Numbered from the stretch's first letter, positions 53,537 through 62,332 are shown. The stretch is 64,000 bases of DNA from Gemmatimonadota bacterium (GCA_028873845.1 JAPPNO010000073.1:1-64000); one strand, 5' to 3'. The notes: a model not told the origin generated them from the sequence alone. Program-made: numbers and translations.

Positions 53537-54661
53537 ATGAACAGGACTGCCAGCCGCTGCACGGTGACGCTGCTCGCCGTGGCAACGGCCGCGGCCGCTA
53601 CCGCCATCGGCGCGCCCGCCGCCGACGCCCAGCAGGTGCTCGTGATCGACACCGCGGCCGGGCGGGTCATCATCGACGACGAATGGCGCGCCATCCGCAC
53701 CTTCGGAGACATGGCCCTGGACCGAACGAGGGCCATCCTCTACGCCCGCGACGACGAGGAGCCCGAGGCGGTGATGGCCTTCTCACTCGAGACGGGCGAG
53801 TGGATTCGAACCATTCCGACTCCGACGGGCGACGGCCCGCGAGAGCTCCAGCAGGGGATGGCCGGGATGATGCTCGGCCGCGACGGGAGGCTCTACGTCG
53901 CCGGCTACGTGCGGGTCCTCGAGTTCGACCCTCTCGGCCAGTACGTCAGCAACTGGCGTCCGGGGGTGGAGACGGTACGCGGAGTATGCGAGTTCGACGG
54001 TCAACCGGCCGTCGTGGCCTACAGCGGCGTGATCCGGCGTAGGCCGGATGGCACGGATGAACGCTTCGGTCCCGGGTTTGTGGACCGAGGCAGGACAACC
54101 GTCGAAGAGACCCCGGACGGTCTCGTGACCCGCACATCCCGTTCCCCGCCTCGCATCGCCTGCACGGCCGACGCGGCCTACGTCGTGACGGATTCCGAGG
54201 AGGGTCCCGATTCGGTGTTCGTGCACCATCGCGACGGCAGGCTGGAGAGCTGGGCGGTTCCGGGCGAGCTCGCCGAGGCGTTCGACGACGATTGCAAGCT
54301 TGCGGTCAACCAGTCGGGCGTCTCCTTCGAGTTGCCCTGCAGCGTCTGGCCCCGATATCGAAGACCGTCTCTCGACTGCCGGGGCGACCTCGTACTGCTC
54401 GGCCACGACGTGGAGGTCCCGGGCGCCATCATCGATCCCGAAACCGGCTGCTACGCAGTGGTGCGCAAGCCGGAGAGAACCTTTGCCTACGACGCCCTGA
54501 ACATCTACCGCGACAGCGTTCTCGTGTTCCGGAACGTGGCCTGGGAAAACGACCAGAGCTTCAAGCTGTCCACCGCCGCCAACCGGGTGTCCTTACACCC
54601 GCTGCGCCGGGTCAGCGGGGCGCCGTGTCCGGGTATGCTGCCGGCGGCGGGGGACGGGTAG
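53537..54661 (+). CDS. Exported propeller-like protein, paralogue of the one at 43938
   Basis: A 374-residue protein with a clear signal peptide ('ATAAAATAIGAPAADAQ'). It matches the protein at 43938-45059 through most of its length ('VIIDDEWRAIRTFGDMALDR', 'GRDGRLYVAGYVRVLEFDPL', 'GAIIDPETGCYAVVRKPE', 'SLHPLRRVSGAPCPGML'). The two copies are 9.6 kb apart. The function is unknown. Unlike its neighbours it is intact, and it sits between gene fragments. Confidence 0.8.
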   Translation: MNRTASRCTVTLLAVATAAAATAIGAPAADAQQVLVIDTAAGRVIIDDEWRAIRTFGDMALDRTRAILYARDDEEPEAVMAFSLETGEWIRTIPTPTGDGPRELQQGMAGMMLGRDGRLYVAGYVRVLEFDPLGQYVSNWRPGVETVRGVCEFDGQPAVVAYSGVIRRRPDGTDERFGPGFVDRGRTTVEETPDGLVTRTSRSPPRIACTADAAYVVTDSEEGPDSVFVHHRDGRLESWAVPGELAEAFDDDCKLAVNQSGVSFELPCSVWPRYRRPSLDCRGDLVLLGHDVEVPGAIIDPETGCYAVVRKPERTFAYDALNIYRDSVLVFRNVAWENDQSFKLSTAANRVSLHPLRRVSGAPCPGMLPAAGDG

Positions 54662-54698
54662 TTGTCCTCGGCCGCCGCCCCTTCGGCTGCTGCCCGCT

Positions 54699-54848
54699 TC
54701 ATTCCTCCACGGTCACGGGCGGCCCGTAGTGCTGCAACGCGCCGAACAGCCGGCGGATGGGGCGCACGGGCAGTATGCGCACCTTCCCGTCGAGGACGAT
54801 GTAGCGCACGCGGTCACCGGCTTCCGGACCTTCCGAACGCCGAGGCAT
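54699..54848 (-). pseudogene. AbrB/MazE-type antitoxin C-terminal remnant
   Basis: Reads 'EGPEAGDRVRYIVLDGKVRI', then 'LPVRPIRRLFGALQHYG' and 'PPVTVEE' before the stop. This is the second half of an AbrB-fold antitoxin ('GDRVRY...DGKVRI' strands and a 'LFG.L.H' helix). The N-terminal strands are missing, and the DUF1828 fragment begins at the same place on the other strand. Confidence 0.5.
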
Positions 54849-55085
54849 ACCCGATCGACTATCGAATGGAGGGGAAGAGCGGCGGCCAGGTCTTCCTCTA
54901 CGGCGTTCCGAATCGGGACAAGGCCCGCCTGACCACGATCATCCTGTCTCACTTTCACCGGAATCACCTCGACTTCGATTCGATTCTAGTCTTCAGCGAT
55001 CAGGCCGAAATCCCCGGATGGATCTGGCCAGGTTGTCGGATGTGGGAGGGGATATGGTGTCGTCGCTGGCGTCGCGGGAGGACGC
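54822..55085 (+). pseudogene. DUF1828 protein C-terminal fragment (frameshifted)
   Basis: 'LPDLPNAEAYPIDYRMEG', 'FLYGVPNRDKARLTTIILSH' and 'LDFDSILVFSDQAEIP' are followed, after a frame change near 55015, by 'MDLARLSDVGGDMVSSLASR'. This is the middle and end of a DUF1828-type protein. The final DNA block (about 55046-55083) also occurs at 57261-57297 at the end of the N-terminal piece. Confidence 0.6.
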
Positions 55086-55211
55086 CAGCTCGTCCATGCG
55101 CCGGGTGATCCAGCTTGCCTGCGCCTCGAAAACCGATACTCCCCCGAGGACAAGGTACTCCTCGTTGGGGTTCCCGGCGGAGCCTGAATCATCGAGGTAG
55201 AGGAGGTGCAT
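55086..55211 (-). pseudogene. DUF3800 protein N-terminal fragment
   Basis: Starts 'MHLLYLDDSGSAGNPNEEYL' and continues 'VLGGVSVFEAQASWITRRMD', the typical DUF3800 beginning with the conserved DxSG motif. After about 44 residues it runs into the DUF1828 fragment. A DUF3800 C-terminal piece is 2.3 kb away in the matching orientation. Confidence 0.65.
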
Positions 55212-55416
55212 AGTGGTGCCGGTCCATCGGAATTCGTTGACGGGCGGGACGGCGACCGGCATCCTGCAGACCCAAAAAAGAAATGCAGCCGGGCGAGCCC
55301 AAAGGCTCGACGGACCGCCGAGGCAGCCCTCCCAACTGCACTCTGACAGTAACGATCCGGTTCGCGGGGTCAACCGCGACATCGTGCCGTGTCGGCTCCG
55401 CGCGCGCGGTGAATGA

Positions 55417-55436
55417 AGTCAATTATAGCTGACATA
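55417..55436. promoter_or_regulatory. Weak copy of the TGTCAA/TGACA motif
   Basis: AAGTCAA and TGACAT surround TTATAGC. The arms and spacing are like the motif at 35363 and 52473. It lies about 205 bases upstream of the truncated DUF3800 start and 30 bases before array C. Confidence 0.35.
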
Positions 55437-55466
55437 GCTTCGTCACCGCCGTCGACGCCAGAAAGG

Positions 55467-55562
55467 TTTGTCGATCATCCGTGACCGACAAGCCACCTTG
55501 GCGATCACATCGGGGACGAAATGATCGGCAAGCGGCCTTGATGGTCATCCGTGAGCGTCGGC
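55467..55562. repeat. Three-site palindrome array C
   Basis: Sites at 55467-55492 (TTTGTCGATCA, 4-base spacer, TGACCGACAAG), 55497-55532 (CTTGGCGATCA, 14-base spacer CATCGGGGACGAAA, TGATCGGCAAG) and 55537-55562 (CTTGATGGTCA, 4-base spacer). The layout is identical to array A with a constant offset of 4370 bases. Confidence 0.75.
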
Positions 55563-55590
55563 CGCTCTTCCTGCCCTTCGCGGGATCCAG
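55561..55590 (-). pseudogene. Fic 3'-end remnant beside array C
   Basis: Read leftward, LDPAKGRKSG matches the last residues of the Fic protein at 51188 (LDVAEGRKSG). The shared DNA word GGCAGGAAGAGCGG sits at the same distance from the third palindrome as in the Fic gene. No upstream Fic sequence is visible. Confidence 0.4.
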
Positions 55591-55814
55591 CCAGAGTGTC
55601 GGTCTCTACTCCTCCGGCACAGACCCGATGTTGCCCCGGAGGTCATCGAGCAGGAGGCCGAGTTCGTGATGGCCACTCCGCGATTCTCCGGAGACCGGTC
55701 CCATTGCACCATGTATGCGCCCCGTCGCAAACCCGATACTTCCGACGCCAAGCGGCACAGCGTCCGCGCGACCCCCGGTTGGCATCACGCAAACACCCCT
55801 CGCCGGAGCCCGGA

Positions 55815-56789
55815 TTGGCCCGCAAGCACGACGAGACCTACAAGCTCATCTTCTCCCAGCGCGCAGCCGTCGAGGAGGTGGTCTGCAACTTCGTGGGCGA
55901 GGATCTGGGCGACGAACTCGACTTCGACACGCTTGAGGCCCTTCCCACCGACCGCATCAGCGGCGGCCTGGTTCAGCGCCAGGTGGATCTGCTCTGGAAG
56001 ATCCGCTTCCGGGGGAGCTGGCTCTACCTGCTGATCCTTCTCGAGTTCCAGTCGGAGAGCGACTACTTCATGGCTCTCCGCATTCTGACATACATCTGCC
56101 TGACCTACGAGGAGTTGCTCCGCCGGAGGGAGGTGAAGGCGGGCGAGAGGCTGCCGCCGGTCCTGCCGGTCACGGTCTACAACGGGCGGGCCCGCTGGCG
56201 AGCAGCAACGGACATCTCCGAGCTCATCGCCCCGGTGCCGCCGCCGCTGTCGCGCTATGTGCCGAAAGCGCGGCATCTCCTACTCGACCTGCAGAGGATC
56301 AGCGAGAGGGATCCGGCCTCAATGGACCTGGTGACTTCGCTAGGCAGAGCGGAGGGGGAGCCCTCGCCCGAGAACCTCCGGCGGGTCATGCGTGACTTGG
56401 TCCGCCGGTTTCCGGGGCCGGAGTTCGCCGAGCTCCGCATGGCGTTGTCCACATGGGTAGCGGGTGCCGCGGAAGCATGGCAGATTCCCGAAGAGGAACT
56501 GGCAAGGATGCAGACGACGATGGAGGAAGAGACGATGTGGGAAAGAGTCAGTGAAATGCGGGAGCAGGTTCACCGCGACGGTGTCCAGCAGGGTCTGGAG
56601 CGCGGGCGCGCCGAAGAAAGGCGGTCGCTCGTGGGGCGTCTGGCGACAAGGAAGTTCGGGGCGGAGACGGCGGAGCAACTCTCCCGGGTTCTGGAGGACA
56701 TCGCGGATCCAGAGAGGCTCGCCGAGGTCGCGGATGCGATCATCGACTGTGATACCAACGCCGAGCTGTTTGCGCGGGTGGGGGGGTAG
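55815..56789 (+). CDS. Rpn-family recombination-promoting nuclease (PD-(D/E)XK transposase-like)
   Basis: A 324-residue protein. The N-terminal nuclease region has 'KHDETYKLIFSQRAAVEEVV', 'RQVDLLWKIRFRGSWLYLLI' (Asp of the core) and 'LEFQSESDYFMALRILTYI' (E-x-Q of the PD-(D/E)XK site). The tail ('LATRKFGAETAEQLSRVLED') is shared with the remnant at 34590-35306. Rpn proteins cut DNA and promote RecA-independent recombination. The TTG at 55815 was chosen: GGAG lies 6 bases upstream and it matches the usual 'RKHDETYK' start. Confidence 0.82.
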   Translation: MARKHDETYKLIFSQRAAVEEVVCNFVGEDLGDELDFDTLEALPTDRISGGLVQRQVDLLWKIRFRGSWLYLLILLEFQSESDYFMALRILTYICLTYEELLRRREVKAGERLPPVLPVTVYNGRARWRAATDISELIAPVPPPLSRYVPKARHLLLDLQRISERDPASMDLVTSLGRAEGEPSPENLRRVMRDLVRRFPGPEFAELRMALSTWVAGAAEAWQIPEEELARMQTTMEEETMWERVSEMREQVHRDGVQQGLERGRAEERRSLVGRLATRKFGAETAEQLSRVLEDIADPERLAEVADAIIDCDTNAELFARVGG

Positions 56790-56844
56790 GGGCAAGAGCG
56801 CCTGTCTGGATTACGCGCCAACCCCGATCACCCGAGTCTGTTCA

Positions 56845-57585
56845 ATGGCCATCAATCCTGACGACCTCCAGAGGCGGCTATGTGACCAGCTCTGCGCGTC
56901 CGTCTGCGTGGAGCGGCGTCCCGATGGCGAGCTCATGCTCCAGGCAGATTTCGAGTTCCCCGACGGGGATCGCTATCCGATCTACTTGTCGGAAGCACCG
57001 GGCGGCGTCCGCCTGTCCGACAGGGGCGACACGTTGATTCGGATCAGCTACGACCATGACATCGACGCTTTCCTGGCAGGAAGCCGCGGGCGGCTCATCG
57101 AGCGAATCCTGGGAGAGGAGGAAGTCGACCAGGACCGAGGCGTGTTCCACCTGGATGCGCCCATTGACCGTCTTTCCGACGCCCTCTTCCGGTACGGCCG
57201 GGCCCTGACCCGGATCTACGACCTCCCGCTCCACTCGCGATCGCGTGCGACCTCGACTTTAGGGGACATGGTTTCGTCGCTGGCGTCGCGGGAGGATTAC
57301 TGGCGAGTCGGAGGCTTCAGTGCCCGCCCCCTTCCTGCTGTGGCTGGCAAATCGCAGACAGCGTCTGCGGAATTCCATGGGCCGCTGGGGATTCAACAGA
57401 CGGTGTCCGTCGAATCTCCTCGGCCGGATGCAAGCCCGCAGTCGATGCGTCGCCACCCGTCGGAAGTGGGTTGTCGAAACGTTACCGAAGGGATCCGCCG
57501 AAAAGGTCCGACACTGTCGGACCAATTCACTCACGCCGGGCCTCCGTCCGGGCGGCGCGCGCCCAGCCCAGTCACGATGAAGTAG
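56845..57585 (+). pseudogene. DUF1828 protein N-terminal part with internal deletion
   Basis: Residues 1-135 ('LQRRLCDQLCASVCVERRPD', 'VRLSDRGDTLIRISYDHDI', 'SDALFRYGRALTRIYDLPL') are a normal DUF1828 N-terminus. It then jumps directly to 'GDMVSSLASRED', the block found near the end of the fragment at 54822-55085, so roughly 90-100 middle codons are missing. After ASRED the frame reads through unrelated sequence to a stop at 57585. Confidence 0.6.
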
Positions 57586-57822
57586 TCCGCAACACCGGTG
57601 CGGGTTTCCGGCTGCTGATCCGATTTCCGAGACGGCATCTCGGAATTCAGCCAGTCTCTCGCTTGGACTCGCTCCATGTCCTTCTCGGCCCGCCAAGCGA
57701 ATCTTCCTCGGCCAGCCCCACTGCTTGGCACGGCGCACCGCAGGCGTGCTGACCGGCCCCTGAACGGATCACGCTATATTCCCGTGACCCGTTCACTCAC
57801 CCGGACCGGCGCGACCCCATCC
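57586..57822. other. Short intergenic region before the ATP-binding protein
   Basis: A TATATT-containing AT-rich word at about 57773-57779 in an otherwise GC-rich stretch may be the -10 of the promoter for the gene at 57823. Nothing else is recognised. Confidence 0.3.
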
Positions 57823-59594
57823 ATGACGCCTGACTCCCGCAACGTCCTGTGGAAGCGCTCCTGCCGCGACGAGCACCTGAAGCGGATCTGCGGATTCGCC
57901 AACGCGCAGGGCGGTGTCCTGGAGATCGGCAGGGACGACGCAGGCGAAGTCGTCGGGGTCAGGGGGGTCCTTGGCCTGCTGGAGGAGATCCCGAACAAGG
58001 TGCGGTCGCTGCTCGGGATCGCGGTAGACGTCAACCTGAAGTCGGATTCCGGCCGGGAGTACATCGAGGTCGTCGTCGCACCCCACCGCAATCCGGTCAG
58101 CTACCGGGGCGAGTTCCACTACCGGACCGGAAGCACGAAGCGGGTGCTCGACGGTGCCGCTCTGCGTCGTCTCCTGCGCGCGAGATTCGGACGGAGGTGG
58201 GACGACGTGGCCTTGCCCGGCGTCGGCCTGAACGATCTCGACGGTCGGGCGGTCGACCGGTTCCGCCGGAGGGCCGTCAAGTGCGAGCGGCTTTCCCCCG
58301 AGGTTCTCGACGAATCCGTGGAAGAGATCGTCGAGAATCTGGATCTGCGGCAGGGAGCCCACCTGAAGCGGACGGCCGCCCTGCTCTTCCACCCGTCGCC
58401 CCACCGGCTCGTGCCGGGCGCCTACGTGAAGCTCGGCTGTTTTCGCGGGCCGGACCTGCTGTTTGAGGATGTGGTGCGGGGCGACCTCTTCACGCAGGTC
58501 GACGTCACGATGGACCTGTTGTACACGAAGTACACGCGAGGCCTGATCTCCTACGACGGCATCTACCGCGTCGAGACCTTCCCCGTGCCGCGCTCGGCCA
58601 TGCGGGAAGCGGTGATCAACGCTGTCGTCCACCGCGACTATGCCAATCACGCGCCGATCCGGATCCGGGTGCGCGACGACCGCATCTCGATCTGGAACGC
58701 GGCTCGTCTGACTCCCGGGTGGAGCGCCGAATTGCTGGCCGGGGAGCGCTCTTCGCGGCCGCACAACCCCGGCATCGCCCATGCGTTCCTCCGAGCCGGA
58801 TTGATCGAGGCCTGGGGGCTGGGAATCCGCCGCATGATGGAGACCTGCCGCGAGCTCGGGAACCCGATGCCGAGATGGAGGCCGGAAACGGGCTGCGACG
58901 GTCTGCGGGTGACGTTTCCGTTCTCCGAAGCCTACCGAGCCGCCGATGCCGTTGCTCGGGGGATCGGTGCTTCGCGTACTACCCAAGAAACCGCCAGAAA
59001 CAACCAGAAGGGGGGAACCCTGGCCGGGGCCTCGCCGACCGGATCCTCGCCTTCCTGCGAGAAAACCCCTCGGCCAGCCGTCGCAAGATCGCGGAGGCCC
59101 TTGCGGGCACTACCGAGGGCAGCGTCAGGTATCAGCTGGACAAGCTCAGGGAATCGAACAGGTTGCGTCGCGTGGGACCGGACAGGGGAGGACGCTGGAT
59201 GGTGCTCGATGGTGACGGTGCGGCGGGCGGGAGCGTGAGCAAGGCGCGCTCTGGAAGGCGACGAGACCTGGGCGACGGCGCGCTACACCATAACCGCCAG
59301 AAAACCGCCAGAAACGGCGGCCGACTGCCAGAAAACCACCAGAAACCTACCGGAACTCCCAGAAGACTGCCAGAATCCCTCCCCCTCCCCGACCGCATCC
59401 TCGCCGTCCTCCGCCGGAATCCGTCCACGAGCCGCCGCAAACTCGCCGCCGCACTCGACACAACCCAGTCGACCGTCCGATACCACCTGGACAAGCTGCG
59501 CGCGGCAGGTAGGATCGAGCGGGTCGGTCCCGACAAAGGCGGCCACTGGAAGGTGCTGGATGTCCGGCACACGGAGGCGGGCCCGAGCCGATGA
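57823..59594 (+). CDS. AlbA_2 / HATPase_c_4 / winged-helix transcriptional regulator with an apparent -1 frameshift
   Basis: The first frame (57823 to about 59012) encodes an AlbA_2-type DNA-binding region ('HLKRICGFANAQGGVLEIGR') and a HATPase_c_4-like segment ('AMREAVINAVVHRDYANHAP', 'GLGIRRMMETCREL'). The second, -1 frame continues with two winged helices ('RILAFLRENPSASRRKIAEA', then 'RILAVLRRNPSTSRRKLAAA') to a stop at 59594. That stop overlaps the ATG of the next gene (ATGA). The frames meet at G6 (59010-59015), read as G-GGG-GGA. Total length, 1772, is one base short of a multiple of three, as a -1 slip needs. It could be programmed, a real mutation or an assembly error. Confidence 0.7.
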
Positions 59595-60791
59595 CTCCGA
59601 TCCGCATCTTCATCAGCAGCGCCCAAGGCGAGTTCTCGCGGGAGCGGGCGCAGCTGCGCGACTATCTGCGCGGCGACCCTCTCATGCGGCGGTTCTTCGA
59701 GGTCTTCCTGTTCGAGGACATCCCGGCTTCGGACCGGCAGCCCGACGAGGTCTACCCGGGTGAAGTCGAGCGCTCCGACATCTACGTGGGGCTGTTCGGG
59801 AACGAGTACGGATTCGAGGACGCACAGGGCGTCTCACCCACGGAGCGCGAGTTCGACCGGGCCACCGAGCTGGACAAGCATCGGCTCATCTTCGTGATGG
59901 GAGACCAAGCCGTCCGACGTGCTCAGGCACCTGAACCTGTGGAACAGGGGACGGCTGACCAACGCCGCGATTCTGCTGTTCGGGAAAGCGGCGCAACGCT
60001 TCCTTGTCGCCTCCGAGATCAAGTGCGCCCACTTCCACGGAACGCGGGTCGCCAAGCCGATTCCCTCCTACCAGGTCTACAAGGGCACCGTCTCCACGCT
60101 GGTGGACCAGGCCGTGGACTTTGTGCTGAGCAAGATCGCCCTGTCGGTCGGAACCCGGTCGGAGAGCGTCCAGGCACCCGTCGCGTACGAGATGCCGCGG
60201 GAGGTGGTCGTGGAGGCAATCGTCAACGCCGTGGTGCATCGAGACTACACCGACAGCAGCAGCGTCCAGGTGATGCTCTTCGCGGACCGGCTGGAGGTCA
60301 TGAACTCCGGTGGACTGCCGCCGGCGCTGACCGTCGAGAAGCTTCGGGTTGCGCACCAGTCGGTGCCCCGGAATCCGTTGCTGGCCGAATCCATGTACCT
60401 GATGCGCTACATCGAGAAGATGGGCACCGGAACCCTGGACATGATACGGCGCTGCGCCAAGGCCGGGTTGCCGGAGCCCGAGTTCGAGGTGGGGGCAGGC
60501 TTCGTGGCGAGGATCTGGCGGTCTGGGGAGACTACCCGGGAAGGATCTGGTACTACCCCGATCACTACCGCAATCGCTGACTCGACTACCGGAAAAACTA
60601 CCGGAAAGACTACCGGAAAACGCATCCTCGCCTTGCTGCGACGCGATCCCGAAATCAGCCTGCCAGCAGTCGCCGACCGCGTTGGCCTGACGGTGGACGG
60701 AGTCAGATACCACATCAGGAAACTGAAGGCTGCCGGTGCCGTCCGCCGGGTCGGCTCGTCACGCGCCGGTCGCTGGGAGGTTCTGAAGTGA
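59591..60791 (+). pseudogene. DUF4062 domain joined to HATPase/wHTH protein across a deletion
   Basis: Residues 1-105 are a DUF4062 domain ('IRIFISSAQGEFSRERAQLR', 'YPGEVERSDIYVGLFGNEYG', 'LDKHRLIFV'). At about 59905 the frame shifts and the sequence continues as a HATPase_c_4-like part ('RLTNAAILLFGKAAQRFLVA', 'EAIVNAVVHRDYTDSSSVQ', 'LRYIEKMGTGTLDM'). It ends in a winged helix ('LPAVADRVGLTVDGVRYHI'), stopping at 60791. The AlbA_2 region between them is missing. It lies directly downstream of the related gene at 57823. Confidence 0.6.
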
Positions 60792-61094
60792 GGATTTCCG
60801 GCGGAAGGTGGGGAGGTGGATGGGTAAGGGCGAGGTTCGCGCCAACCTCTTCGGCGGCACCCGAATTCCGGGGTGCATCGTGGTGGTCGACAAGGAGAAC
60901 GCGGTCGACCACCGCTGGCTGTTGGAAAGAGCCGAGCCCTCCACCGCATTTCTGGTACCGCCGGCCAAGGGACTGCCGGGACCAAGGTAGCGAGATTGGC
61001 TTCTGCCAAGCGCGCAGTCATGCGGGAGTTGCCTGTCCCAAGGCAATCCGTTCTCGGATCCGGAATGGCTCTCTTGCGGTCAATCCGTTTCGCG
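60792..61094. other. About 300 bases without a clear gene
   Basis: A 60-codon frame (60808-60990, containing 'FGGTRIPGCIVVVDKENAVD') reads like a real protein fragment but I do not recognise it. No other signal is seen. Confidence 0.3.
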
Positions 61095-61973
61095 TCACTT
61101 GGCAATGAGGCGGTAGGCCTTCCCCAATTGCCGCTCGGTCAGTTGGGTCTCCAAGCGATCAAGCACTTCCAACGCCTCGCTCTTGAGCCTCAAGCATTGC
61201 TGGAGTGAGGATGGGTCGTGGGAATAGTCCTCCTCGTCCACTTCGGACACTCCTATCGTGAGCCACCGAAAGGCCTGGATCGGGTTTCTTCTCACGCCGT
61301 GACCGTCATGGTACAGGAACCCTAAGAGAATCTGACCCACGGCGTCACCTGCCTCGGCGGCAAGGCGAGCCCAGCGAAATGCACCGCGCGGATTCCGGGC
61401 CACGCCGTCGCCCTGGTAGTAGGCCAAGGCCAACTCACGTTGTGATTCGGCAATTCCCTGCTTCGCCGCACGACTGAGATGGTCGACTGCCGTGACACGG
61501 TCTCGCGAGGTTCCTTCACCACGCCCGTACATCCTTCCCAAGGCTGCTTGGGCGGCTGCCAGACCCTGGTCCGCGGCCGCCCGATAGAGCTCTATTGCTT
61601 CGGCATGGTTCCGGCGCACGCCCTCACCGTACAGATAGCAGGTCGCCAGGTTGCATTGTCCCCACGCGTGACCCTGCTTGGCTGCCCGGCGAAACCACCG
61701 TACGGCCTCGGCGTAGTCCTGGGGCACGACGATCCCCTTGTGGTAGTAGGTGCCGACGGTGTTTTCCGCTCGCCGGTATCCTTGGTCGGCGGACATCCGA
61801 AACCAGCGAAGAGCCTCTTTCTGGTCGCGAATGACGCACCTGCCCAGATCGTAGGCGCGACCGAGAAAGTGCTGCGCCCTACGGTCGCCGTCGTCCGCAA
61901 GTGCGCGAAAGACCGTCAGGACCCCGTCGCAATCGCCGGACTCGAAGACCTCTATGGCTCGGTCAAGATCCAT
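61095..61973 (-). CDS. Sel1-repeat (SLR) protein
   Basis: A 292-residue protein made of about six Sel1-like repeats ('AQHFLGRAYDLGRCVIRDQK', 'AENTVGTYYHKGIVVPQDYA', 'GQCNLATCYLYGEGVRRNHA' and so on), each about 36 residues. There is no signal peptide, so it is probably cytoplasmic. SLR proteins scaffold protein complexes and are frequent in signalling and defence-associated loci. The start at 61973 has AGAGGT 6 bases upstream. Confidence 0.87.
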   Translation of the reverse strand: MDLDRAIEVFESGDCDGVLTVFRALADDGDRRAQHFLGRAYDLGRCVIRDQKEALRWFRMSADQGYRRAENTVGTYYHKGIVVPQDYAEAVRWFRRAAKQGHAWGQCNLATCYLYGEGVRRNHAEAIELYRAAADQGLAAAQAALGRMYGRGEGTSRDRVTAVDHLSRAAKQGIAESQRELALAYYQGDGVARNPRGAFRWARLAAEAGDAVGQILLGFLYHDGHGVRRNPIQAFRWLTIGVSEVDEEDYSHDPSSLQQCLRLKSEALEVLDRLETQLTERQLGKAYRLIAK

Positions 61974-62332
61974 GTGTACCTCTGTGGAAAGGAATGAAGG
62001 TACCGCCCGCACCATGAGTCCAAACAGACCCGCTTCCCCAAGCTTCTATCCCCGGCCACCGTTGGCGACGCCAATCCTGCTGCCGAAATGTGTCTCCAGT
62101 CGGCCGAGCAGCCTGTCGCGCCGGGTCTCATAGAACTCGTTGAAGTCGGTCATGGCCGCGGGCACCTCGCCGAGGTCGTGTAGCCGCCTGTGTGCGGCTG
62201 ACTTCCTCGGGCCCCACTGTGATTCGACGTGCTCTGGAATGCGTGATCGGCATGGCATGGAATCGCTGATCGGCATGGGCCGGAATCAGCAGCTCAACGC
62301 GTGCCCGGGTTGCCGGATCGTCCGGGCGGCAA
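61974..62332. other. Region holding a short unrecognised C-terminal-like fragment
   Basis: On the minus strand, 62046-62153 encodes 'MTDFNEFYETRRDRLLGRLE' and a short tail. It looks like the end of a larger protein (a restriction-type C-terminus is one possibility), but the rest is absent. The remaining bases show nothing clear. Confidence 0.3.

Larger units (their letters stand above)
55212..55814. other. Non-coding stretch with operator, palindrome array and Fic tail remnant
   Basis: About 600 bases before the Rpn-type gene. It holds the TGTCAA-type motif at 55417, palindrome array C at 55467 and a short Fic 3' end remnant. The rest (55600-55800) is not recognisable, although it may hide further decayed coding sequence. 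Confidence 0.45.
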
